Of a DNA stretch of 64,000 nucleotides, positions 56,842 through 64,000 are shown piece by piece. Position 1 is the first letter of the stretch, and the number at the start of each line of letters is the position of its first letter. The DNA is from an uncultured Bacillus sp. (lineage in GTDB: Bacteria > Bacillota > Bacilli > Bacillales_B > DSM-18226): contig NZ_CAMLDX010000001.1 in NCBI RefSeq assembly GCF_946478885.1, positions 58,150 through 122,149 on the forward strand, read 5' to 3'. Made by a program: the position numbers and the translations under genes. Below the pieces are notes generated by a model, which saw only the letters and a program-made list of their open reading frames with translations, was not told the origin of the DNA and ran no database searches.

Positions 56842-57870
56842 TTATATAATAAGCATTGCGTCGCCGAAGCTGAAGAAACGGTACTGTTCGCGAACGGCTG
56901 TCTCATAGGCATTCAATACCTCTTCTCTTCCAGCCAATGCGCTAACAAGCATAATTAAAGTTGATTTGGGCAGATGGAAATTGGTAATCATCCCATTAAT
57001 CGCCTTGAATTCATATCCCGGATAGATAAAGATATCCGTCCATCCGCTCATTTCCTGAAATTGACCGTCAGAGGCGGATGCAATAGTTTCGAGTGTACGG
57101 GTTGAGGTGGTACCGACTGAAATAATACGTCCACCGCTTTTTCTTACCTCATTTAACAAGTCAGCTGTTTCTCGCGTCATTTGAAAAAACTCGGAGTGCA
57201 TTTCATGTTCAGTGACCTCCTCCACGCTGACTGGGCGGAAGGTCCCTAACCCGACATGAAGGGTGATAAAGGCGATATGAATCCCAGTTTCCCGGATTTC
57301 CTGCAGCAATTCTTCTGTAAAATGGAGTCCTGCAGTCGGAGCGGCAGCCGATCCCCGTTCCCTTGCATACACAGTCTGATAGCGATTCTTATCCTCCAAT
57401 TGTTCCTTAATATATGGCGGAAGCGGCATTTCACCAAGCTTATCCAAAACCTCATAGAAGATTCCCTCATATTGAAAATCGAGTATTCTCCCTCCATGAT
57501 CCAATTCTTCCGTACAAACAGCTGTCAAATGTCCGCTGCCAAAATGAATTTTCGTTCCTTTTTTTATGCGTTTCGCCGGTTTCGCCAGGGTCTCCCACCG
57601 ATCACCCTCAAGCTGCCTTAGCAGGAGCACTTCAATTTTTGCTCCCGTATCTTCTTTTTCTCCGAACAAACGGGCCGGAAGCACTTTTGTGTCATTTAAG
57701 ACAAGACAATCACCTGGCTGTAAATAGTTTCTAATGTTTTTAAAGATATCATGCTCAATCCGTCCGGTTTTTTTATGCAAAACCATCAGCCTGCTGCTGG
57801 AACGATCAACAAGCGGTAATTGAGCAATCAATTCCTCTGGTAAATGAAAATCAAATAAGTCTACTTTCAT
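56842..57870 (-). CDS. queA: S-adenosylmethionine:tRNA ribosyltransferase-isomerase
   Basis: Adds an epoxycyclopentane ring from SAM to preQ1-tRNA, the step after Tgt. From the ATG at 57870 the protein is 342 residues, the B. subtilis length. Conserved stretches are [40 protein letters not shown] and [15 protein letters not shown]. It is first of queA-tgt-yajC. Confidence 0.97.
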   Translation of the reverse strand: MKVDLFDFHLPEELIAQLPLVDRSSSRLMVLHKKTGRIEHDIFKNIRNYLQPGDCLVLNDTKVLPARLFGEKEDTGAKIEVLLLRQLEGDRWETLAKPAKRIKKGTKIHFGSGHLTAVCTEELDHGGRILDFQYEGIFYEVLDKLGEMPLPPYIKEQLEDKNRYQTVYARERGSAAAPTAGLHFTEELLQEIRETGIHIAFITLHVGLGTFRPVSVEEVTEHEMHSEFFQMTRETADLLNEVRKSGGRIISVGTTSTRTLETIASASDGQFQEMSGWTDIFIYPGYEFKAINGMITNFHLPKSTLIMLVSALAGREEVLNAYETAVREQYRFFSFGDAMLII

Positions 57871-57901
57871 GCTGTCACCCAATCTAAATATTCATACATG
57901 T

Positions 57902-58108
57902 TTAGCGAAATTTTCCAATGAAATAAAAAATGCATGATAATACGATACTTAAAACAATCGAAGTCATAATTGGAAAATAGAAGGTTGTATTCCCTTTTTT
58001 TATGATAATATCCCCCGGCAGTTTCCCTATATGGATAAACTGCATAAGAAAACCAATAATGAAAATAACAGCTCCGATCGTCATTAGCAGTTTAGCCACT
58101 CCAGTCAA
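57902..58108 (-). CDS. yrzS: DUF2905 membrane protein YrzS
   Basis: A 68-residue protein with two membrane helices separated by the conserved [20 protein letters not shown] segment, the DUF2905 signature. Function unknown. Its ATG overlaps the ruvB stop by 4 bp (ATGA), showing translational coupling; it precedes queA. Same order as in B. subtilis. Confidence 0.92.
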   Translation of the reverse strand: MTGVAKLLMTIGAVIFIIGFLMQFIHIGKLPGDIIIKKGNTTFYFPIMTSIVLSIVLSCIFYFIGKFR

Positions 58109-59106
58109 TCCGATGGCACCTCCCGCCCCAGGTGATGATAGGCCGCTGCCGTTACCATTCTTCCCCTTGGCGTTCTTTGTAAAAATCCAATCTGCAATAA
58201 ATAAGGCTCATATACGTCTTCGATCGTAGCCGCCTCTTCTCCAATTGTGGCGGCAATTGTTTCCAAACCTGCTGGACCACCGCGAAATCTTTCCATTATC
58301 GCTATTAATAATTTATGGTCAATATGATCCAACCCTAAACGATCCACTTGCAATAACTCGAGAGATTTTTGGGCAATTTCCGCATTAATGACGCCATTTC
58401 CCTTCACCTGAGCAAAATCACGGACTCTTTTTAGTAACCGGTTGGCAATCCGCGGCGTACCTCGTGAACGGCTGGCAATCTCCATTGCAGCTAAATGATC
58501 AATATCTGTTTCCAGAACATCAGAGGTCCGAATGACAATCTCCTTGAGCTGTTCTGTTGAATAATATTCAAGACGGCAATGAACGCCAAAGCGATCCCGT
58601 AATGGCGAGGAAATAGCACCTGCCCGTGTCGTTGCGCCGACTAAGGTAAACGGGGGCAGGTCTAGTCTGATAGACCGTGCACTTTGCCCTTTTCCAATCA
58701 CAATATCAAGGCAAAAATCCTCCATCGCCGGATACAGCACTTCTTCAATCGCCCGTGGCAAACGATGGATTTCATCGATAAACAGCACATCACCCGGTTC
58801 TAATGATGACAAAATAGCGGCCAGATCCCCCGGCCTTTCAATCGCCGGACCAGAAGTTGTCCTGATATGGACATTCATTTCATTGGCAATAATAGCAGCT
58901 AGAGTCGTTTTCCCCAGTCCCGGCGGACCGTAAAGCAGAACATGATCAAGCGTCTCTTGGCGAAGCTTGGCTGCCTCAATAAAGACAGAGAGATTTTCTT
59001 TCACTTTATCCTGACCAATGTATTGATTTAATTTCTGTGGTCGCAGACTCATTTCAAAGGACAGATCTTCCATTCCGGCTTCACTTGAAATGATTCGTTC
59101 TTCCAT
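58105..59106 (-). CDS. ruvB: Holliday junction branch migration helicase RuvB
   Basis: AAA+ motor that drives branch migration with RuvA. The 333-residue protein has Walker [10 protein letters not shown] near residue 60, Walker [11 protein letters not shown] near 110, GATTRAG and the sensor arginine region, and the C-terminal winged helix ([17 protein letters not shown]). I chose the ATG at 59106 after GGGGGTGA. It follows ruvA. Confidence 0.98.
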   Translation of the reverse strand: MEERIISSEAGMEDLSFEMSLRPQKLNQYIGQDKVKENLSVFIEAAKLRQETLDHVLLYGPPGLGKTTLAAIIANEMNVHIRTTSGPAIERPGDLAAILSSLEPGDVLFIDEIHRLPRAIEEVLYPAMEDFCLDIVIGKGQSARSIRLDLPPFTLVGATTRAGAISSPLRDRFGVHCRLEYYSTEQLKEIVIRTSDVLETDIDHLAAMEIASRSRGTPRIANRLLKRVRDFAQVKGNGVINAEIAQKSLELLQVDRLGLDHIDHKLLIAIMERFRGGPAGLETIAATIGEEAATIEDVYEPYLLQIGFLQRTPRGRMVTAAAYHHLGREVPSD

Positions 59107-59214
59107 TTGATTCACCCCCAACGTTTCACCTAAAGATTTGCAGCAGAACTTATAGGCGGAAGGATGTGATGCTCCGAGTCTATTGAAAGTATGGCATGCT
59201 GATGTCCACAGCCA

Positions 59215-59826
59215 TTACCCCTGGAGCAGCAACTTCAGGCCCCTGCGAATATATTGATCCGTTGTCATCTCTTCCCTGCTTAATTCTGACGAGATTTTCT
59301 TGATTTCCTTTTCAGAATAACCTAAGGCTTTTAAGGCTAAAATAGCTTCATCAAATTCTGCATGATGCCGGAAATTAGCTGATTCATTTTCAGGGTGGAA
59401 TAAATCATGGGAAAAGTCTGGAAGCACATCTAGCAACTTTCCTTTTAAATCAAGAATCATTTGCCGTGCTGTCTTTTTTCCTACTCCCGGAAATTTCACC
59501 AAAAAGGATTCATCCTCATTTTCAATTGCCTGAACAACCTGCTGTGGTTCTCCGGAAGCGAGAATAGCCAATGCCCCTTTTGGGCCAATCCCTGAAACAT
59601 TTAACAGCTTTAGAAAGAGTAGCTTTTCTTCTCTTGTTTGAAAACCGAACAAAGCAAGAACATCTTCTCTTACATACGTAAATGTAAAAATCTTGATCTC
59701 CTGCCCGTGTTGTTTCGTATAGCTAAACGGATTCGGTGTGGAAATTTGATAGCCGATTCCACTATTTTCAACGACAATATATTCAGGGCTAATATATTGG
59801 AGTGTTCCCTTTATAAATTCATACAA
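59215..59826 (-). CDS. ruvA: Holliday junction-binding protein RuvA
   Basis: Tetrameric junction-binding subunit of the RuvAB complex. From a TTG at 59826 (GAAGGAGAG upstream) the protein is 203 residues. The N-terminal OB-fold starts [20 protein letters not shown]; the helix-hairpin-helix motifs are [16 protein letters not shown] and [16 protein letters not shown]; the C-terminal RuvB-binding domain is present. Longer in-frame sequence to 59973 runs into a terminator and is not conserved. Confidence 0.97.
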   Translation of the reverse strand: MYEFIKGTLQYISPEYIVVENSGIGYQISTPNPFSYTKQHGQEIKIFTFTYVREDVLALFGFQTREEKLLFLKLLNVSGIGPKGALAILASGEPQQVVQAIENEDESFLVKFPGVGKKTARQMILDLKGKLLDVLPDFSHDLFHPENESANFRHHAEFDEAILALKALGYSEKEIKKISSELSREEMTTDQYIRRGLKLLLQG

Positions 59827-59942
59827 TGTTCTCTCTCCTTCATTGCTGTACATCATTTTATCATACAATACAATGCTGAATAAGGGAATATTACATTTAC
59901 CTTCTCTTGCTGTTCTCCTTCCTCTTTGATTCCGAAAACCAA

Positions 59943-59970
59943 AAAAAAGAACCTGCATTCCGGTTCTTTT
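59943..59970 (-). terminator. Terminator after bofC
   Basis: AAAGAACC and GGTTCTTT form an 8-bp stem with an 8-nt loop followed by TTTTT on the minus strand, adjoining the bofC stop. It separates bofC from ruvAB. Confidence 0.85.
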
Positions 59971-60518
59971 CATCCCTCTTTCGTTTCTTCTGTTGTATAT
60001 GATTTAAAGGTCTCCAATACTTCAACATATCTGTCTTTTGTTTTTATCGGTATTCCTTTTATTAATTCCTCTCTTTTGCGGCTCTCTAGCTTTCCAACAT
60101 CAATTTGGAAGAAAGAATGAATAATGTTGGATTTATACGGTCTGCCATTAAAAATGGTAAGAATCCCGTCATCTGTCACTCCAAAATACCCGTTGCTTTT
60201 TAACAAAGGGGAAATATCATCAATTTTTTTTAAAAAAACCATTTTTTCTTTTTCCATGCCGATAAACTGCCATTCATCAAATTTAGCCCAAAAATTTTCA
60301 TACGAATAAATGGTCTCTCTGAATGTTTCTTCACTAATTTCACCGTCTAAATATTCACATTTCAACATAATATCCAGCTCGATTGGCAGCTTTTGCACCC
60401 CTTTTGCAGACGCAGCATACCCTTTCTCAGCTCCGGCACAAAGAGAAAATCCGGTAAGATTGATCATCCATACAGCTACAAGGATAAGGATAGCACGGCA
60501 TAGCCTATTGTATTGCAC
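59970..60518 (-). CDS. bofC: Sporulation regulator BofC
   Basis: Secreted forespore protein that restrains SpoIVB and so times pro-sigma-K processing. The 182-residue protein has an N-terminal signal anchor (residues about 7-28), the BofC N-terminal domain ([20 protein letters not shown]) and the C-terminal domain ([20 protein letters not shown]). GTG start at 60518 after GAGGTG. It is upstream of ruvA as in B. subtilis, and its regulatory target sigK is also in this window. Confidence 0.94.
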   Translation of the reverse strand: MQYNRLCRAILILVAVWMINLTGFSLCAGAEKGYAASAKGVQKLPIELDIMLKCEYLDGEISEETFRETIYSYENFWAKFDEWQFIGMEKEKMVFLKKIDDISPLLKSNGYFGVTDDGILTIFNGRPYKSNIIHSFFQIDVGKLESRKREELIKGIPIKTKDRYVEVLETFKSYTTEETKEG

Positions 60519-60654
60519 AGATAATCACCTCTTTTCTAAAAATTATTTCCATAGTTTTCAGGATCTTACTCATTCATATTTTTACCTAATTTTTCTTCTT
60601 TATCCTCACTATTTCCCTAAAATCATATATTCATTTTTGCAGTGTTTAAATAAC

Positions 60655-60686
60655 AAAAGCAGCATATCTCAAGATATCCTGCTTTT
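60655..60686 (-). terminator. Terminator after coxA-like gene
   Basis: AAAAGCAG-ATATCT and AGATAT-CTGCTTTT form a long stem with two mismatched positions, 13 bp after the gene, followed by TGTTATTT. Confidence 0.8.
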
Positions 60687-60698
60687 GCGTCGTATCCA

Positions 60699-61427
60699 TT
60701 AGCTGTGGTCATTTGCGGTGCGGATTAATCTTTCAATTTCCATGTTTATTTGCTCTCTTACCCGTCCATTTTTCAAATCATTATCTATAACCTTCACTGC
60801 ATTAAACCGGCTCTCATTTGTTATATAATGCACCGTTCTGCCGTCGACATGCCGCGAAACCGCCTGCTGAATTTGACGTTTTGTTTCATTTGCCTGAATT
60901 CCATTTTCCAATTGAACCGCAATGATAACATCCTTGCCATATACGATAGTGCGCGCATCTTTCACATTTGGCACACCTTTTACAGCTGTCGATATTCTTT
61001 CGGCAAATTTTCCGCTATAGCCGTTTTCGTAGCTTTTACGCTGTGTATTCTCCACATTATTTAAATGTCCATGATAATTCGTATCTCTCGCTCCAAGGAT
61101 CGGGACTCCGACACGGCTATTGCGATTGTTTACCGGGGCTAATGGATTGACTTCTTTATTCCTTGTGCGTATCACATTTTTGTTTGTTTCCCTTTCCTTC
61201 CCCAATGTATGATCCAGGATTTCAACAGCTGGACCATCGTTATCTGCACCATCCAAAATGATGGCATTGCCTCCAGTTTTTTCATGATTTTCGTTCGAAT
61301 AATACCCGACAGGCAATGTTCTATCTGTTCGTTTATCCTGCAAAGCGGTATCATCATTTTTGTTGCAGCCTGTTATCCCAACCGCTATAGCAGCTAAAAT
61401 TGCTGTTCTTTTTAAATATTGCTGCAA
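60699..61427 (-). CDS. YhcN/YlaJ-family sporulation lipoprotein (CoxA-like)
   Basis: Spore cortex or membrane lipoprotein. From a TTG at 61427 (AGAGGTGG upstream) the protein is 242 residues with a lipoprotein signal (AILAAIAVGITGC, lipidated Cys near residue 20). The C-terminal YhcN/YlaJ domain starts near residue 130 (FAERISTAVKGVPNVKDART). In B. subtilis coxA (yrbB) is the neighbour of safA and has this domain, so CoxA is likely, but a CotS-like gene lies between here. A sigma-E/K-like -10, CATACTTA, lies 26 bp upstream (61453-61460). A frame to 61535 exists but has no ribosome site. Confidence 0.85.
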   Translation of the reverse strand: MQQYLKRTAILAAIAVGITGCNKNDDTALQDKRTDRTLPVGYYSNENHEKTGGNAIILDGADNDGPAVEILDHTLGKERETNKNVIRTRNKEVNPLAPVNNRNSRVGVPILGARDTNYHGHLNNVENTQRKSYENGYSGKFAERISTAVKGVPNVKDARTIVYGKDVIIAVQLENGIQANETKRQIQQAVSRHVDGRTVHYITNESRFNAVKVIDNDLKNGRVREQINMEIERLIRTANDHS

Positions 61428-61584
61428 GTTGTAACCACCTCTCTGCAAATAATAAGTATGAGTCCGTTTGCCTGCTGGCTGTAAATTTCCATAGCAAAGA
61501 TTATCCCCTATCAGGAAATGGAGCATCATACTCATTATTAAGGTGCGAGGCGGCAGAGCATTTCATTCTGTTAAATAACCCCAT

Positions 61585-62577
61585 TCATTTATTGAGCCTA
61601 ACTAATTGCTCAATAAATTTGCGTCGCTGCTCAAATTGTTTTAGCGTTACTTCTATGACTAGGCCTACCTGACGGGCATTCTGGTATTTTCGTTCTTTTA
61701 TTACACGATTCCATTCACGATAGATATCGGCAGGATATGCAAGTGCATATAAAAAATAACATTCCCTTAAATAAGACTTAAACTGCCTGTAGTTTGATAA
61801 AACATCTGCATTCCAATTGAAGAAGGGGAGTATTCGATTGGCATACTGGATATAGTCATTGACGATCGGTCCAACGCTGATAAGGTCAAAATCAATTAAA
61901 TATAATTCATTATCCTTTGTTCTTAAAAAATTATGATAGGCAACATCTCCATGCAGAATGGCATGCGGAGATTGATTAAATTCCCCCCATTCTCGTCTCA
62001 AACCCGTTAAGGACCAATGCCCCCAGGAAAACAGCTCCTGTATGACAGAATAAGGCAGAAAAAATCGGATGATTGGGTAATTTTTTTTAAATTGTGAGAA
62101 TCTCGCACTCCATTTATCCTTTAGAGAAAAGGAAGGTAGAACATGTTGAAAGTTGTCCATAAGTTTCGCCGATGTATCATGAAAATGATTTAACAGTTCA
62201 AGCCCTTCACGGCATTGTTGTTCATCATTATAATAGAAGGGGTTACTTCCGGGTTCAATATATTCTAGGAATGTGAAATAAAGAGAGTGAAACTGTAAGG
62301 GGTGCTCCCCGAAAAATGGATATAATCCATATGTTTGGTGAAAGCCGGACTTCTTTAGGGAAAGAATAAACCGCTCTTGAATTTTCAAACGACGGAGTGA
62401 CGGATATCCTTTTAAAATAAAGAAACCGTCTCTCTCTTTAACTTTATACACATGTTCTCCGATGCTCATAACGGATTCAATTCTACATGGGAGCTTTTTG
62501 CTCAAATAAGAGAGGAGACGATTCTCCTTACCATCGTCTCCTCTCTTATTAACGATCAAATTCACCGCTTTCCTCAT
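61585..62577 (-). CDS. CotS-like spore coat kinase-fold protein
   Basis: Aminoglycoside-phosphotransferase fold typical of the CotS/YsxE/YutH spore coat group. The nucleotide-binding lysine is likely in GFFILKGYP near residue 50; the catalytic loop is HAILHGDVAYHNFLR near 200, and the metal-binding DFDLIS near 222. Start is uncertain: the ATG at 62577 (330 residues) overlaps safA by 29 bp; a TTG at 62505 is an alternative just past the safA hairpin. B. subtilis has ysxE beside spoVID, not safA, so its placement here is notable. Longer reading to 62982 overlaps safA in another frame and is not credible. Confidence 0.82.
   Translation of the reverse strand: MRKAVNLIVNKRGDDGKENRLLSYLSKKLPCRIESVMSIGEHVYKVKERDGFFILKGYPSLRRLKIQERFILSLKKSGFHQTYGLYPFFGEHPLQFHSLYFTFLEYIEPGSNPFYYNDEQQCREGLELLNHFHDTSAKLMDNFQHVLPSFSLKDKWSARFSQFKKNYPIIRFFLPYSVIQELFSWGHWSLTGLRREWGEFNQSPHAILHGDVAYHNFLRTKDNELYLIDFDLISVGPIVNDYIQYANRILPFFNWNADVLSNYRQFKSYLRECYFLYALAYPADIYREWNRVIKERKYQNARQVGLVIEVTLKQFEQRRKFIEQLVRLNK
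62505..62550 (-). terminator. Perfect 18-bp hairpin over the safA stop / kinase start
   Basis: AATAAGAGAGGAGACGAT and its exact complement flank a 10-nt loop; the 5' arm begins inside the safA TAA stop. TTATTTG follows. It can serve as the safA terminator, yet it lies within the first 25 codons of the overlapping kinase frame. Confidence 0.85.
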
Positions 62578-64000
62578 ATTCCGGTCGATTTTGATACCCC
62601 ATCGTTTCTGGCCCCAACGAATATGGGTTAAACGGCATCGGATAATACCCTGTCTGCGGATAAAATCCTCCGCTCGGTCCATATCCAGGAAAGCCCCATG
62701 GAGAAACCCCCGGCTGGTATCCTGACTGTCCCGGATACATTCCGTACCCTTCAGAATAGCCTCCTGTTTGCGGAACACCACAACCACAGTCTTGTTTAGG
62801 GGGTTGGTATCCTTGCGTTTGCTGTAACGGCATATTGACCTGTGCGTCCCCGTATTGCGGATGGTATTCATCTGAAATTCCTTGTACTTGAGAACCTGTC
62901 GGTGAATGAGCAACCCCCGGAAAATACGGGGTTGATGGAGCATTTTGATAAGGCACATTCGGACCTTGCTGGTTTGCTCCAAAATACGGCATCGAAGTAG
63001 GGCCTTGATTTGGCGCTAGGTTTATTTGCGACATTATTTCTGATGACTCTTCAAACATATTTGCATTTTCTATCCCCGGCATTGCCTGGTTTGCTATCGG
63101 CATTGCTTGATTGGCTATTGGCATTGCCTGGTTTGCTATCGGCATTGCTTGATTGGCAGGCAACGTTTGGTACATTGGAAATCCTTGATTCATCGATGCT
63201 ATATGCATTGGTACAAACTGCGCCCCCTGAACTTGAGGAAATGGAATAGACTGTGGATAACATGGATCTTGAGCAAACGGCTGCATGACTGGGTAACATG
63301 GATGTTGGACATTCGGCTGTACGACCGGGTAATATGGATGTTGGACATTTGGCTGTGCAACCGGATAATATGGATTTTGGGCATTTGGCTGTGCAACCGG
63401 GTAATATGGATTTTGGGCATTTGGCTGTGCGACTGGGTAACATGGATCTTGAGCATTTGGCTGTACGACCGGATAACATGGATCTTGAGCAATTGGCTGT
63501 ACGACTGGATAACATGGATCTTGAGCATATGGAACAGGGTGACAAGGGCTATAAGCAGGCGCTATTGGATACATAGGCGGACATTCATCTCCTATTTGTT
63601 CTGGCATTGTAGGCATTTCTTCAGGTTCCGGAATTTCAGGAAGCGGCGGTTTTTTTGAAATTTTTTGTACTGGCGGCGGTGCCGGTGCTGGAGGAGGAAT
63701 ATTTGCTGGTTCATTTAAATTTACATTTGTTAAGTAATAATTATTTATATCAATTTCAGGTAAGGTTGGCTTCGGTATTTTGGGAATGAATGGCTTTTTT
63801 GGTTTTTCTTTTTTGACCAATGGTATATTGGCCTTTGGCGCTATGTTTTCCTTCGGCGCTACATTTTCCTTAAGTGGAATATTTGCCTTTGACGTAATAT
63901 TTTCCTTCGGTGGGATATTTGCCTTTGATGGAATATTTTCCTTTAGTGGGATATTTGCCTTTGATGGAATATTTTCCTTTAGTGGGATATTTGCCTTTGA
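62549..64000 (-). CDS. safA: SafA-like spore coat morphogenetic protein, repeat-rich, 5' end beyond window
   Basis: Coat assembly protein; SafA organises the inner coat with SpoVID and is cross-linked by transglutaminase Tgl. The frame runs open off the right edge, so at least 483 residues are present and the N-terminal LysM domain expected for SafA lies outside. Three repeats are visible: hexads (S/P)KANIP and (L/P)KENI(P/T/A) from 63821 to the edge; eight 12-residue units like AQDPCYPVVQPN (63239-63526); and four copies of NQAMPIA (63074-63154). The C-terminus is Gly/Pro/Tyr/Gln-rich (PGQSGYQPGVSPWGFPGYGP) with a PQDCGCG-like cysteine pair. The name rests on neighbouring coxA-like gene and composition; another Pro/Tyr-rich coat protein is possible. 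Confidence 0.78.
   Translation of the reverse strand, partial: SKANIPLKENIPSKANIPLKENIPSKANIPPKENITSKANIPLKENVAPKENIAPKANIPLVKKEKPKKPFIPKIPKPTLPEIDINNYYLTNVNLNEPANIPPPAPAPPPVQKISKKPPLPEIPEPEEMPTMPEQIGDECPPMYPIAPAYSPCHPVPYAQDPCYPVVQPIAQDPCYPVVQPNAQDPCYPVAQPNAQNPYYPVAQPNAQNPYYPVAQPNVQHPYYPVVQPNVQHPCYPVMQPFAQDPCYPQSIPFPQVQGAQFVPMHIASMNQGFPMYQTLPANQAMPIANQAMPIANQAMPIANQAMPGIENANMFEESSEIMSQINLAPNQGPTSMPYFGANQQGPNVPYQNAPSTPYFPGVAHSPTGSQVQGISDEYHPQYGDAQVNMPLQQTQGYQPPKQDCGCGVPQTGGYSEGYGMYPGQSGYQPGVSPWGFPGYGPSGGFYPQTGYYPMPFNPYSLGPETMGYQNRPEYEESGEFDR
63074..63154 (-). repeat. NQAMPIA heptad repeat in safA
   Basis: Four tandem 21-bp units coding NQAMPIA (last one NQAMPGI), with alternating synonymous codons (GGCATTGCTTGATTGGC / GGCATTGCCTGGTTTGC on the plus strand), suggesting pairwise duplication. 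Confidence 0.9.
63239..63526 (-). repeat. Eight 36-bp units of AQxPxYPVxQPN in safA
   Basis: Eight 12-residue units; position 5 switches between Cys (DPCYP, HPCYP) and Tyr (NPYYP, HPYYP), giving five Cys and three Tyr versions. Cys, Tyr and Gln are all residues used in coat cross-linking. Confidence 0.92.
63821..64000 (-). repeat. KANIP/KENIP hexad repeat in safA, continues past edge
   Basis: Ten consecutive hexads alternating KANIP and KENI(P/T/A), in 36-bp pairs whose two outermost copies are nearly identical in DNA. The array continues beyond the window. Regularly spaced lysines could be transglutaminase donors. Confidence 0.9.

Noticed and set aside
62578..62982. N-terminal extension of the CotS-like protein
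   Set aside because: It overlaps safA coding sequence in another frame and has the composition of a shadow reading frame (Arg/Ile/Gly runs without kinase similarity).
63051..63658. Long ORFs in several frames across the safA repeats; CRISPR-like array
   Set aside because: The 36-bp periodicity is coding repeat (12 residues) without unique spacers; other-frame ORFs arise from the repeat itself.

Overview
The window reads as a chromosomal housekeeping and sporulation segment of an endospore-forming Bacillaceae species (order Bacillales). The evidence is sda, an uninterrupted pro-sigma-K gene, spoVB, bofC, pbpI, a safA/coxA-type coat locus, T-box leaders, a 6S RNA, strong AGGAGG-type ribosome sites and frequent TTG/GTG starts. 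Gene order largely follows the B. subtilis aroE-yqeH-yqeG-sda and yrhC...safA regions, but the two blocks are directly joined. I cannot name the species.

Layout, left to right. 1-2421: aroE (cut by the edge), yqeH, yqeG. 2422-5444: a DnaA-box cluster, sda, psd, pssA and sigK. 5445-9104: a 33-codon membrane ORF and the yrhC/mccB/mccA/mtnN methionine-to-cysteine operon. 9105-13095: yrzA, yrrS, pbpI, greA. 13096-18510: the tRNA wobble-uridine hydroxylation/methoxylation trio (yrrO, yrrN, trmR), mltG, yrzB, ruvX, yrzL. 18631-26215: alaS with T-box, yrrI, yrzQ, yrzR, yrrD, recD2. 26442-32134: yrrB, the mnmA/yrvO thiolation pair, cymR, a YczE-like membrane gene, rarA. 32307-36064: a five-gene ABC transporter/GntR operon with a 34-bp operator-like palindrome, absent from this position in the B. 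subtilis order. 36193-41083: tcdA, 6S RNA, aspS, hisS with T-box, and a 58-codon gene. 41325-51592: an SH3b amidase, dtd, relA, apt, recJ, secDF. 51844-59826: comN, spoVB, yrbG, yrzE, yajC, tgt, queA, yrzS, ruvB, ruvA. 59970-64000: bofC, a coxA-like lipoprotein, a CotS-like kinase-fold protein, and a highly repetitive safA cut by the right edge.

The most notable feature is an 835-nt group II intron (48129-48963, minus strand) without a reverse-transcriptase ORF, lying inside recJ. It splits the catalytic motif-I codon run (GDYDCDG). Removing GTGCGACACG...ATCACTAT restores one 794-residue RecJ frame exactly, and the intron carries a 34-nt domain V with a GAAA loop. RecJ activity in this strain should therefore depend on splicing, with the maturase presumably supplied in trans.

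Other points worth attention: three separate tandem-repeat arrays in one SafA-like coat protein; a perfect 18-bp hairpin across the safA stop codon and the start of the next gene; a complete 6S-1 RNA with consensus promoter; small genes under 60 codons; intergenic palindromic repeats; and absence of udk from its usual place beside greA. All function statements rest on reading motifs and synteny by eye; no database search was run.
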